Source of the DNA: Fictibacillus phosphorivorans
GTDB taxonomy: Bacteria; Bacillota; Bacilli; Bacillales; Fictibacillaceae
Reading direction: 5' to 3'
NCBI RefSeq assembly: GCF_023715845.1
Contig: NZ_JAMBOR010000009.1
Coordinates: 1-64,000, forward strand
Length of the DNA stretch: 64,000 nucleotides
Shown: one piece after another, positions 33,540 to 41,613 of the stretch
Layout: every line of letters begins with the position of its first letter
Position numbering within the stretch: position 1 is the first letter of the stretch
Notes under the pieces: generated by a model
The model's input: only the letters and a program-made list of their open reading frames with translations
The model's database searches: none
What the model was told of the DNA's origin: nothing
Position numbers and translations under genes: made by a program

Positions 33540-34732
33540 GGGATACGACGATTCTATGGGTAGATTTCATCGCGAATGCCGATTATTTAGCCACTCGGGA
33601 AAACCAAAAGATCTTCATGAAGAACGCTAAAGAGGCGGGTGTCACGAGACTTGTTATTGATGCGAAGATTCCTTTTGGCCAAGTGACCTATCCGAGCTCC
33701 ATTGCACCGCACGTGAGTCTAGTAAAGGACGGCCGCTATGAAGCTTGGAAAGAACGGGACTTCTTGCGCGAGATGCTTGAGCTCGGACATCAGGAAGGAT
33801 TTATTGTACTCGCGAACCTTGATGTTTTTGCAGAAGGTGAGAAAGCGGCAGGAGAAGGTGTCGCTTATGAGAAGAAGGAATGGCAAACGACCTTCTATCA
33901 ATATGACCCTTCTCGTAAAAAAGGCCAGTTTGTTAAAGCAGAAAACAGCAAAGAATATGCGGTTTGGGTGAATCCAATCCTCCCTGAAGTGGAAGATTAC
34001 GAGCTTTCTATTTTACAAGAAGTCATAGAAAACTATGATGTGGATGGTGTTGTGCTCGATCGCTGCAGGTACCCGAACGTGTATGGAGATTTTAGCGACT
34101 GCAGCAGATATAGATTTGAAGATTTTTTAGGAGAGGAGTTGAAGAATTGGCCGGAAGACATCCTCTCATTTAAAGAAGAGGGAGAGCTTGTCAGAGGGAT
34201 CCATTTTAACAAATGGGCCGAATGGCGGGCAGGTAACATAACAGAATATGTGAAAAAAGCTAAGAAACTCGTAAAGAAAAAAAATCCGAATCTACTATTC
34301 AGCATCTATGTGGGTTCATGGTATCCACTCTATTATCACGAAGGGGTGAACTGGGGCAGCACCACGTTCCAGCCTGATTACGATTGGACGACTGAAACTT
34401 ACCACCTTACCGGCTATGGGGATGAACTCGATTTCATCATGACCGGATGCTATTATCCGGATGTGACGAAAGACGAGGCGATCGCTCATCAAAAGCCAGC
34501 CGATTGGTACAGTGTGGAAGGTGGGATCGAACTGAGCCTCCAGGCATTGAACGGAAACACTCCCGTTGTTGCCTCTCTCTATCTCAAAGACTATGAAAAC
34601 GATCCAGAGCAGTTTTTAAAAGCGATCCAGATGTGCAAAGAAAAATCTAGCGGTGTGATGCTGTTTGATACAAGCCACTTTAATCGTTATCAATGGTGGG
34701 ATCTAGTTAAAAAGGCCTCTATAAAACAGTGA
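33536..34732 (+). CDS. Cytosolic GHL10-type glycoside hydrolase-like protein
   Basis: A 398-residue paralogue of the secreted protein at 24551, lacking both the signal peptide and its roughly 100-residue insert. Shared stretches include YDVDGVVLDRCRYPNVY, WAEWRAGNI, YVGSWYPLYYHEGVNWG and LDFIMTGCYYPDVTKDEA. The pair suggests that related linkages are cut first outside and then inside the cell. The start is TTG overlapping the preceding stop. Last gene before the transporter promoter. Activity is not established. Confidence 0.85.
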   Translation: MRDTTILWVDFIANADYLATRENQKIFMKNAKEAGVTRLVIDAKIPFGQVTYPSSIAPHVSLVKDGRYEAWKERDFLREMLELGHQEGFIVLANLDVFAEGEKAAGEGVAYEKKEWQTTFYQYDPSRKKGQFVKAENSKEYAVWVNPILPEVEDYELSILQEVIENYDVDGVVLDRCRYPNVYGDFSDCSRYRFEDFLGEELKNWPEDILSFKEEGELVRGIHFNKWAEWRAGNITEYVKKAKKLVKKKNPNLLFSIYVGSWYPLYYHEGVNWGSTTFQPDYDWTTETYHLTGYGDELDFIMTGCYYPDVTKDEAIAHQKPADWYSVEGGIELSLQALNGNTPVVASLYLKDYENDPEQFLKAIQMCKEKSSGVMLFDTSHFNRYQWWDLVKKASIKQ

Positions 34733-34741
34733 AAAATGCCG

Positions 34742-34771
34742 TTGACAAAATTGTCAGTATTATCTTAAAAT
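34742..34771 (+). promoter_or_regulatory. Promoter with inverted repeat upstream of sugar transporter
   Basis: TTGACA (34742-34747) and TAAAAT (34766-34771) are 18 bp apart. The -35 overlaps an inverted repeat TGACAA-AA-TTGTCA (34743-34756). A repressor bound there would block the promoter; the RpiR-type regulator of the locus is the natural candidate. Confidence 0.6.
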
Positions 34772-34880
34772 TAAGAAAATGGAGGAATTTTTCTTCTTTA
34801 TAAAATTTTAGGGAATAAAATTCCTTTTTCACAGGGGTAGAAAACAGGCTAGTCATTATGAAAATTGAGGGGGATGTAAA

Positions 34881-36140
34881 GTGAAACACGTAAAAAAAGT
34901 GTTGGCCTTCATCATGATTTTCTCACTCTTAGCTCTAACTGCTTGTAACGACTCATCATCAAGTGGTGAAAGTAAGGATGATAAAGCACAGATTACATTT
35001 TGGACAATTTCATTAAGTCCTACATTCGATGATTACATCAACGGTATGATCGCAGACTTTGAAAAGGAAAATCCAAACATTAAAGTAAAGTGGCAAGACA
35101 TTCCTTTCGACCAAGTTGAAAAGAAAACGCTTACGGCAGCAGCCTCAGGTCAGCTCGGTGATGTAATGAACCTGAACACCGATTACTTGAAAAAACTAGC
35201 TGCACTCGGCGCCGTTAAGAACCTAGAAAAAGATACACAAGATGTGAAGGACGACTTCTTCCCGGGAATCTGGGATGCAGGAAAGCTTGAAGATGGCACG
35301 TATGCATTGCCATGGTACCTCTCAACAGGTGTTGTTCTTTACAATAAAGAGCTCTTAAAGAAAGCAGGCTACGACAATCCTCCAACAACAGAGGAAGAAG
35401 CTTGGGAAATGTCGAAAGTGATCAAAGAAAAGACTGGTGCGATCGGTCATCTTGTGAAAGACATCCACGTTTATCTCCCGGCGAACGGTGCAGATATCGT
35501 CTCTGAAGACTTGAAGAGTGCAGCGATCAACAACCCGAAAGCACTTGAGATCTTCAAAGAATTTAAAGAACACTACGATAACGGCTTGATCCCGAAAGAA
35601 GCGGTTTTAGGAACATACAAGCATAACGAAGCATTTGCCCAAGAAAAGCTCGCATGGTGGAACATCGGACCACAGCTTTTCAGACAGGTAAAAGACTTGT
35701 CGCCTGAAGTGTATGCGAAGTCTGATGCAGCACCGGCGATTTTAGGTTCAGAACAAAAGATCCACGTAGGCATCATGAACGTTGCCGTTTCTGAAAAAAC
35801 AAAGCATCCAGAAGCAGCGATCAAGTTCGCGAAGTTCGTAACAAACGCTGAGAACCAGCTGGCATTCGGTAAGATCGTACCCGTCCTTCCATCTGTTATC
35901 GAAGCAACACAAGATGAGTTCTACACAGATGTGAAAGAAGCGACGGATCCGGCTGATAAGGGACGCTACCTCGCTGCAAAACAGCTTGAAAAAGGCGCAA
36001 ACCTATTCCCGCCAGTAGAGAACATCTCTCAGATCAACAAAGCGGTGCAAGAAGAATTCCAGAAAGTATTGCTGGAAGATAAAGATCCAGAGCAGGCATT
36101 GAAAGATGCTGAGACAGAGATCAATAAGCTGTTGAAATAG
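34881..36140 (+). CDS. Sugar ABC transporter substrate-binding lipoprotein
   Basis: A 419-residue family 1 extracellular solute-binding protein. The lipobox is LTAC (Cys22), after which a Ser-rich linker leads into ITFWTISLSPTFDDYINGM, typical of carbohydrate binders. It captures oligosaccharide at the membrane surface for the two permeases that follow. The start is GTG behind GAGGGGGATG. A 309-base gap holding a repeat array and a hairpin separates it from the permeases, which would allow unequal expression. Confidence 0.92.
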   Translation: MKHVKKVLAFIMIFSLLALTACNDSSSSGESKDDKAQITFWTISLSPTFDDYINGMIADFEKENPNIKVKWQDIPFDQVEKKTLTAAASGQLGDVMNLNTDYLKKLAALGAVKNLEKDTQDVKDDFFPGIWDAGKLEDGTYALPWYLSTGVVLYNKELLKKAGYDNPPTTEEEAWEMSKVIKEKTGAIGHLVKDIHVYLPANGADIVSEDLKSAAINNPKALEIFKEFKEHYDNGLIPKEAVLGTYKHNEAFAQEKLAWWNIGPQLFRQVKDLSPEVYAKSDAAPAILGSEQKIHVGIMNVAVSEKTKHPEAAIKFAKFVTNAENQLAFGKIVPVLPSVIEATQDEFYTDVKEATDPADKGRYLAAKQLEKGANLFPPVENISQINKAVQEEFQKVLLEDKDPEQALKDAETEINKLLK

Positions 36141-36167
36141 AGGTTGAGAGTGTGGAGAGAAACTCTG

Positions 36168-36332
36168 TGAGTTGTGAGGTGCATAGAACAGCTGAAACCG
36201 TGCATAGAAGTCGATTTTAAGTGCATAGAAAAGCGTTATGTGCATAGAGCCTTCTTTTAAGTGCATAGACTCATTCTTTTCGTGCATAGAAGTCAAACTT
36301 TTATGCATAGACCTCACAATACGGTGCATAGA
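36168..36332 (-). repeat. Phased 21-nt array, TCTATGCAC type, minus strand
   Basis: Cores (GTGCATAGA on the plus strand) start at 36179, 36200, 36221, 36240, 36261, 36282, 36303 and 36324. Read on the minus strand the steps are 21, 21, 21, 21, 19, 21, 21, the same as in two plus-strand arrays. It lies inside an ABC transporter operon and opposes transcription. Confidence 0.88.
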
Positions 36333-36366
36333 AAGACCTTTCACGCTATTCCATAAGAAACAAAAA

Positions 36367-36394
36367 GGCTGACGCATACGGCTTGGCGTCAGCC
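36367..36394. other. Intra-operon hairpin
   Basis: GGCTGACGC / GCGTCAGCC forms a 9-bp stem between the array and the first permease gene. On the plus strand only AAGTTTC follows, while on the minus strand CTTTTTG follows. It may stabilise the upstream mRNA, attenuate the permease genes or stop antisense transcription. Confidence 0.55.
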
Positions 36395-36449
36395 AAGTTT
36401 CATTATAGGTAAGAATTCCGGCTTCTTTAGAAAGAAAGGGGGCATTTCC

Positions 36450-37301
36450 TTGTATAAAGCTAGAACAGCTTGGTTGTTTTTAATTCCGACAGGTGTTCTG
36501 CTGCTCACGTTCAGTATTATTCCTGCGATTACGGCGCTCGGACTCAGCTTCACGAACTACAATGTCTTTCAGCCGATCGAATGGGTCGGCGTTGAGAACT
36601 TCTCGAGAGCTTTCTCGGACGACGACTTTTGGACAGCGCTCTGGAACACGTTTTATTACTGGATTCTCGTTACACCCGCATTGATCGTCTTTCCGGTTTT
36701 CCTGGCAATCCTCGTGAACCAGCAGCTTATGGGGATCAAAGTGTACCGGCTCATCTTTTACTTCCCAGCGCTCGTTTCCGTGGTTGTCACGGCGATCCTT
36801 TGGACATGGATGTTTAAGGATGACGGACTCTTTAATGCAGCCCTTCAAGCGATAGGCATCAACCCGATCGACTGGCTGACTGATAAATTCACCGCGATGC
36901 CGAGTTTAGCGATCGTCACGATCTGGCAGGGGCTCGGTTACTATATGCTCTTCTACCTTGCAGGGCTTCAATCTGTGTCAAAAGATCTTTACGAAGCCGC
37001 TGAGCTGGACGGTGCCGGCTTTTGGGCGAAACATTTTTACATTACGTTTCCAAGTTTAAAACCGATCATCTTTTTCGTAACGGTGATCTCGACCATGTCG
37101 GCGTTTAAAGAGTTCACGCTCATGTTGACGATGACCGCTGGCGGACCGATCGGATCGACTACAACACTCGTTTATATGATTTTCGAGAAAGCATTCACAG
37201 ACCTCGAAATGGGCTATGCAAGTGCCGTCTCGACTATTCTTTTCGTGATCATCCTCATTTTGACGCTGATTAACAAACGGGCACTGGATACGACACAATA
37301 G
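36450..37301 (+). CDS. Sugar ABC transporter permease (UgpA/MalF type)
   Basis: A 283-residue membrane protein with six predicted helices. The EAA loop is seen in DLYEAAELDGAGFWAKHFYI near residue 180, which docks the ATPase. Starts with TTG behind AAAGGGGG. It pairs with the permease 12 bases downstream. No ATPase gene is present, as is common in Bacillaceae where a shared MsmX-type ATPase serves several importers. Confidence 0.92.
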   Translation: MYKARTAWLFLIPTGVLLLTFSIIPAITALGLSFTNYNVFQPIEWVGVENFSRAFSDDDFWTALWNTFYYWILVTPALIVFPVFLAILVNQQLMGIKVYRLIFYFPALVSVVVTAILWTWMFKDDGLFNAALQAIGINPIDWLTDKFTAMPSLAIVTIWQGLGYYMLFYLAGLQSVSKDLYEAAELDGAGFWAKHFYITFPSLKPIIFFVTVISTMSAFKEFTLMLTMTAGGPIGSTTTLVYMIFEKAFTDLEMGYASAVSTILFVIILILTLINKRALDTTQ

Positions 37302-37313
37302 GGAGGTGACAAA

Positions 37314-38210
37314 ATGGAACTGAAAACTGCCAAACTTCAGCCGAAGATTCAAGCGAAAAAGTCGAGAAAGCTGTCTCTCAAACACAAAAGAAACATTTTA
37401 AGATGGAGTGTCTCTTATACGCTTTTGACCCTACTTGCGGTCGTCACAATCATGCCGTTTTTATGGACCGTATCCACATCACTCAAAGGGCAGAACGAAA
37501 CCATCTTTTCGTATCCGCCTAACTTTATACCGGAAAACATAACCTTCGAAAATTTTGTCACCGTATGGAACACGTTGAACCTGCCGCTCTATTTATGGAA
37601 CTCCGTGGTCCTATCCTTTTGGGGAGTGATCCTGCCCCTATTCTTTTGTTCACTCGCCGCTTTTCCGCTGGCACGAATGAATTTTAAAGGAAAGAACGTC
37701 GTTTTCATGACCATCTTAGCAACCATGATGATTCCTGGCGAGGTTACGATGATTCCGGTTTATCTGACGATTTCAAAGCTCGGCTTGATCGGAACGTACT
37801 CTGGGGTTATCCTTCCTGGGATTGTCAGTGCGTTCGCCATCTTTCTAATGAGGCAGGCGTTCATCTCGATTCCAAAAGAACTGGACGAGTCAGCGATCAT
37901 CGATGGCGCGAACGCTTGGCAGATCTGGTGGCATATCTTGCTTCCGATGGTAAAACCGATGCTCGCGACACTTGCCATCCTAAAGTTTATCGGAGCATGG
38001 AACAACTTCCTCTGGCCGCTCCTGATCCTAGAGGACTCAAACATGTATCCGTTAACCGTCGGGTTGTATGAGCTAAAAGGAACATTTGTTTCAAACACCC
38101 GTTTAGTTGCAGCCGGTGCACTCATCGCCTTGATCCCAATCTTAATCGTGTTTATCGCTTTCCAAAGTTACTTCATCAAAAGCGCATATTCCAGCGCGGT
38201 AAAAGGATAA
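37314..38210 (+). CDS. Sugar ABC transporter permease (UgpE/MalG type)
   Basis: A 298-residue membrane protein with a basic N-terminal extension (about 30 residues) and six helices. The EAA-like loop ELDESAIIDGANAWQIWWHI is near residue 192. GGGAGGTGACAAA precedes the ATG. Partner of the upstream permease in the oligosaccharide importer. Confidence 0.92.
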   Translation: MELKTAKLQPKIQAKKSRKLSLKHKRNILRWSVSYTLLTLLAVVTIMPFLWTVSTSLKGQNETIFSYPPNFIPENITFENFVTVWNTLNLPLYLWNSVVLSFWGVILPLFFCSLAAFPLARMNFKGKNVVFMTILATMMIPGEVTMIPVYLTISKLGLIGTYSGVILPGIVSAFAIFLMRQAFISIPKELDESAIIDGANAWQIWWHILLPMVKPMLATLAILKFIGAWNNFLWPLLILEDSNMYPLTVGLYELKGTFVSNTRLVAAGALIALIPILIVFIAFQSYFIKSAYSSAVKG

Positions 38211-38228
38211 AAGGAAGGAGGAATCTTC

Positions 38229-38861
38229 ATGAATGGTGTCATGGGAAAAATCAACATACTTTGCGATTGGCTGATACGGCTCGTCTTGATCCAATGCTAT
38301 TGGGTGCTGTTCTCCTTACTGGGTCTTGTGGTGTTCGGACTCGTTCCATCCACGATGGCGATGTTCTCGGTCACGAGGCAGCTAGTCATCAAACATGAAG
38401 ATCTCCCACTTTTTCGTACATTTAAAGAAAACTTTATGAGCCAGTTTTGGAAAGGGAATGGAGTGGGAGCGATCTTGTTTCTCGTCTCGGCCGTTCTATA
38501 TGTAGATTATCGCTTTTTTATCCAAACTGAAACCATGAGCGCAGTGGTCTTTCTCATACTCATGATCAGCTTTTTTGCCGGCATGATACTTTGTTTCCTT
38601 TTTCCCGTCTTCGCCCATTATGACGTGAAGGTGTGGGAAGGGATCAAAAATAGTGTGTTCGTATGCTTATCCCATTTACATTACGGACTGCTTGCCGTGG
38701 TTGGCGTTGGGTTACTGATCGTGTTGTACGTGATGTTCTCAGGTCTTTTAATCCTGATCGGCGGAAGTACGATCGCGATGTTCTTAACAATCCTGGCGCA
38801 AAAAGTGTTTAAAAACATTGAGCAGAAATACTTGGCTCTCCGTGAAAACGAATTGACTTAA
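38229..38861 (+). CDS. YesL/DUF624 family membrane protein
   Basis: A 210-residue integral membrane protein with about five hydrophobic segments, resembling B. subtilis YesL (DUF624). Members are almost always found beside sugar ABC transporters, but their function is unknown. AAGGAGGAATCTTC precedes the ATG, 18 bases after the permease, so it belongs to the operon. Confidence 0.85.
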   Translation: MNGVMGKINILCDWLIRLVLIQCYWVLFSLLGLVVFGLVPSTMAMFSVTRQLVIKHEDLPLFRTFKENFMSQFWKGNGVGAILFLVSAVLYVDYRFFIQTETMSAVVFLILMISFFAGMILCFLFPVFAHYDVKVWEGIKNSVFVCLSHLHYGLLAVVGVGLLIVLYVMFSGLLILIGGSTIAMFLTILAQKVFKNIEQKYLALRENELT

Positions 38862-38864
38862 TCT

Positions 38865-38898
38865 AGACGGACATTTCTCTGGAATGCCGTCTTTCTTT
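38865..38898 (+). terminator. Weak hairpin after YesL gene
   Basis: AGACGGACAT / ATGCCGTCT with one bulged base, followed by TTCTTTTG. It may only partly terminate, leaving some read-through into the DUF4127 gene. Confidence 0.5.
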
Positions 38899-38925
38899 TG
38901 ATTACATAAAAAAGGAGCAATGTAC

Positions 38926-40443
38926 ATGAACAAAAAAATTGCGCTTGTTCCTGTGGATGCAAGGCCCGTAACACGTGACTTGCCTCGTCAGATTGCTAAA
39001 ATCGGCGGGTGGAATGTCGTTGTACCGTCAAAAGAGATCTTAGGCTTTTTGAAAAGACCAGGAGATGTAAATGCGGTTCGCGAGTGGCTCATGAATGTCG
39101 CAGGGGAAGTGGATGGATTTGTGCTATCAACAGACATGCTTGGTTATGGCGGTCTTGTCCCGTCAAGGGTTTCCCCAGATTCGTATGAAGTATTAAACAA
39201 TCGTTTAACTTCTATAAAAGAGTTGAAGGAGAAGTATCCCGAAAAGCCTATCATGGCGTTTAGTGCCACGATGCGGATTTCCAATAATTATGTGAACGAA
39301 GAAGAAAAGCCGTACTGGTCAGAGTACGGAATGGAGATCTATTCGTATTCCTATCAATATCACCGCTTTTTGAAGACAGGGATCGAGGAAGCTCGTCTTA
39401 AGATGGAAGAAATGGAAAAGAAGATTCCGCCAGCTATTTTACAAGATTACAAGGAGACGCGGGAGAAGAACTTTCAGCTGAATCAGACTCTATTAAAAGG
39501 AGTGGAGGACGGCTGGATTGACCGCTTGGTGTTTCCGCAGGACGACACTTCTGAATACGGGATGAACATCTTGGAACAGGAGAAACTGTCGCGAGAAGTT
39601 TTAGAAAAAGAGCTCTTCGATCAGGTTGCGATTTATCCAGGTGCTGATGAAGTGGCGAATTCGCTCATAGCCCGCATGATCTATGAACTTGAGTGCGTGA
39701 CGAAGCCTATCTTTTATCCATTTTACAGCGGTGAAAAAGGCGCTCTGATCAACGCGCTGTATGAGGACCGACCGATTGCGGAGAGTGTAAAAGGCCAGAT
39801 TTACGCGTTCGGCAGTTTCATAGAAGCAACACCAGGAGATGCGGATGTGCTGCTCGCAGTGAATGTGCCTGGTAAAAAGCAAGGTGACCCCGCCGTTCAG
39901 CTCTTTTTGGGGGACGTTGATACGCCTGACCGCAACATCGGTGAGTGGGTGCAGCGGATTAAGCATTATTTAGGTAAAGGGTATGCCGTAGCCGTTGCTG
40001 ATGTTGCCTATGCCAACGGTGCGGATCCAGCAATGATTCCACAGCTATTGGCTGGAGTAGATGTTCGTAAGTTGTGTGGGTTTGCCGCCTGGAACACGGC
40101 AGGGAATACCCTTGGGACCGTCGTCGCACAGGCTGCCATGGTTCATCTAGCCAAAACGAAAGGCTTAGATGTTGATCCGCATTTTATGGATGAGCAAATA
40201 CTGTTCCGATTGCTGGAAGACTATGTGTATCAGTCAGTTGTGAGGCAAAAAGTTCGTGCAGAAGTGAAAGCTGACGCTCCTGACCTGTTAAAACGTGTGG
40301 AAAAAGCGTTTTTAGAAGAGGGAGCCGCGTTTTTAAAGAAAACGCCTTATGAGGAAGATTATAAAGTTAAGATCAGCAACGTGTTTTTACCATGGAACCG
40401 AACATTTGAAGTTGGATTTGAGTTGGAGATGGAGCGGAAGTGA
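38926..40443 (+). CDS. DUF4127 family protein
   Basis: A 505-residue soluble protein matching DUF4127 (N-terminal ALVPVDARPVTRDLP, DGFVLSTDMLGYGGLVPSR, FPQDDTSEYG near 208). No function is established for the family. The conserved Asp-, His- and Arg-rich motifs look enzymatic. Its place after a sugar importer and near ManNAc genes suggests a role in catabolism of the imported glycan, possibly an unusual hydrolase or isomerase. Of two ATGs, 38926 has the better distance from AAAGGAG; 38920 would be too close. Confidence 0.82.
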   Translation: MNKKIALVPVDARPVTRDLPRQIAKIGGWNVVVPSKEILGFLKRPGDVNAVREWLMNVAGEVDGFVLSTDMLGYGGLVPSRVSPDSYEVLNNRLTSIKELKEKYPEKPIMAFSATMRISNNYVNEEEKPYWSEYGMEIYSYSYQYHRFLKTGIEEARLKMEEMEKKIPPAILQDYKETREKNFQLNQTLLKGVEDGWIDRLVFPQDDTSEYGMNILEQEKLSREVLEKELFDQVAIYPGADEVANSLIARMIYELECVTKPIFYPFYSGEKGALINALYEDRPIAESVKGQIYAFGSFIEATPGDADVLLAVNVPGKKQGDPAVQLFLGDVDTPDRNIGEWVQRIKHYLGKGYAVAVADVAYANGADPAMIPQLLAGVDVRKLCGFAAWNTAGNTLGTVVAQAAMVHLAKTKGLDVDPHFMDEQILFRLLEDYVYQSVVRQKVRAEVKADAPDLLKRVEKAFLEEGAAFLKKTPYEEDYKVKISNVFLPWNRTFEVGFELEMERK

Positions 40444-40455
40444 GTGATCGATCGG

Positions 40456-40634
40456 TCTATGAGCCGTAACGATTGTTCTATGCATAAAATGGGGAGTTCT
40501 ATGCCTCTTTGTAGTGGTTCTAGGCATCTAAACACCGATTCTATGCACAAAAGAACTATCCCTATGCACTAAACCTGTTTCTATGCATAAATAAAGCAAC
40601 TCTATGCACAAAAACAGCACTTCTATGCACCAAA
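40456..40634 (+). repeat. Phased 21-nt array, TCTATGCAC type, nine units
   Basis: Units start at 40456, 40477, 40498, 40519, 40540, 40561, 40580, 40601 and 40622; steps are 21 five times, then 19, 21, 21. The first unit has the GAGCC core of the other subtype, the rest mostly GCAC or GCAT. The short unit reads CCTATGCACTAAACCTGTT, sharing CTATGCACTAA with the short units of the two NERD-flanking arrays. Confidence 0.88.
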
Positions 40635-40679
40635 TTCAGCTTTCACGACTAACCTAATTACGGACCACTAAACAAACAA

Positions 40680-40710
40680 AAAATCTGCCATCTTTCAGGC
40701 AGATTTTTTT
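40680..40710. terminator. Bidirectional terminator
   Basis: AAAATCTGCC / GGCAGATTTT with an eight-base loop, T-runs on both strands, between convergent genes. Confidence 0.82.
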
Positions 40711-41440
40711 ATAAACGTTCTTTTACTTTTGCATATAAGGAATCTTTGCGGGCTTCTTTTTCGTTCTCATACTTTGTTTTGAACTCTGCTGCATGTTTCT
40801 TTGGATCAAATCCGTTTTTCTTCAAGTCATTCTTAAGAGCGGAGTAGATGGTATTGAATGTTTGATCGGTTTTTGCCTCTAGGTTTTCAGCTGCAGATTT
40901 ATACTTGGATACAAAGTAACCGATTCTTACTTTCTCACCATTTGCTTTTTTCGAACGGTATTCTGACTCTGCATGTCCAAGAAGAGAAGAAAGTCTCCCA
41001 TTTGCTTGCGATTCCAGAGATTCAAATACAGGACGATAATTATTTTTTATTTGTTGCACGGTTACCTTTTGTGCTTTGGGCTGCGAATGATTATTAGAGC
41101 TAGTAGTAGTTGCCGTAGTTGGCTGGATTGATGTCGATGCAGTTGTACTGTCTGTTTTGTTACCGGTAGAAGAGACAGATGATCCTTGATCTGAGTTGGA
41201 TTCAGAATCAGTACTTGGGTCATCGCTGTCTGTCGAAGTGTTTTCAGCAGGTGGAACAGGTTCATCTGTTGACGCACTATCGCTAGGAAGCTTTATATCG
41301 TATTCTTTCTCCGTAATCTCGGTAACTTTTTTATCTGCTGTATCGTATGTTTTTACATTTATTATGTAGTAAACATATCCACCGACACTTGCGGCAATTA
41401 GACCCAAGGCCAGAATTGAATATAAAAGGGTTTTCTTCAT
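40709..41440 (-). CDS. Membrane-anchored protein with Ser/Thr-rich linker
   Basis: A 243-residue protein: one N-terminal membrane helix (about residues 5-27), a Ser/Thr/Asp-rich low-complexity linker (about 55-125) and a helical, charged C-terminal domain (about 128-243). Topology suggests the C-terminal domain is held outside the membrane, crossing the wall on the linker. No known domain recognised. GGAGG precedes the ATG. Confidence 0.7.
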   Translation of the reverse strand: MKKTLLYSILALGLIAASVGGYVYYIINVKTYDTADKKVTEITEKEYDIKLPSDSASTDEPVPPAENTSTDSDDPSTDSESNSDQGSSVSSTGNKTDSTTASTSIQPTTATTTSSNNHSQPKAQKVTVQQIKNNYRPVFESLESQANGRLSSLLGHAESEYRSKKANGEKVRIGYFVSKYKSAAENLEAKTDQTFNTIYSALKNDLKKNGFDPKKHAAEFKTKYENEKEARKDSLYAKVKERL

Positions 41441-41613
41441 TAAAAATCCTCCACTGTTATTATTTTAGAAAACTATATAATTTTACCATCTGAACCTGAA
41501 ATAAACAAATTATTTTTTTGATTTGACGACTGAGACATGAAACGATAGCATGAATAAGAGGCATTTCGCCCATAATGGTATACATATGTCCTGATTAAAG
41601 GAGAGAATTTGGA

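Noticed and set aside
36003-36377. Open frames running through the arrays as small repeat proteins
   Set aside because: They consist of the 21-nt unit read as heptads, change frame at the 19-nt step, lack ribosome sites and sometimes run into a neighbouring gene in the wrong frame.
18138-40634. CRISPR arrays
   Set aside because: The conserved part of each unit is only about 8-12 bases and the step is 21 nt, far below CRISPR repeat-spacer sizes of about 60-70 nt. The arrays lie in several places and on both strands, and no cas gene is present.
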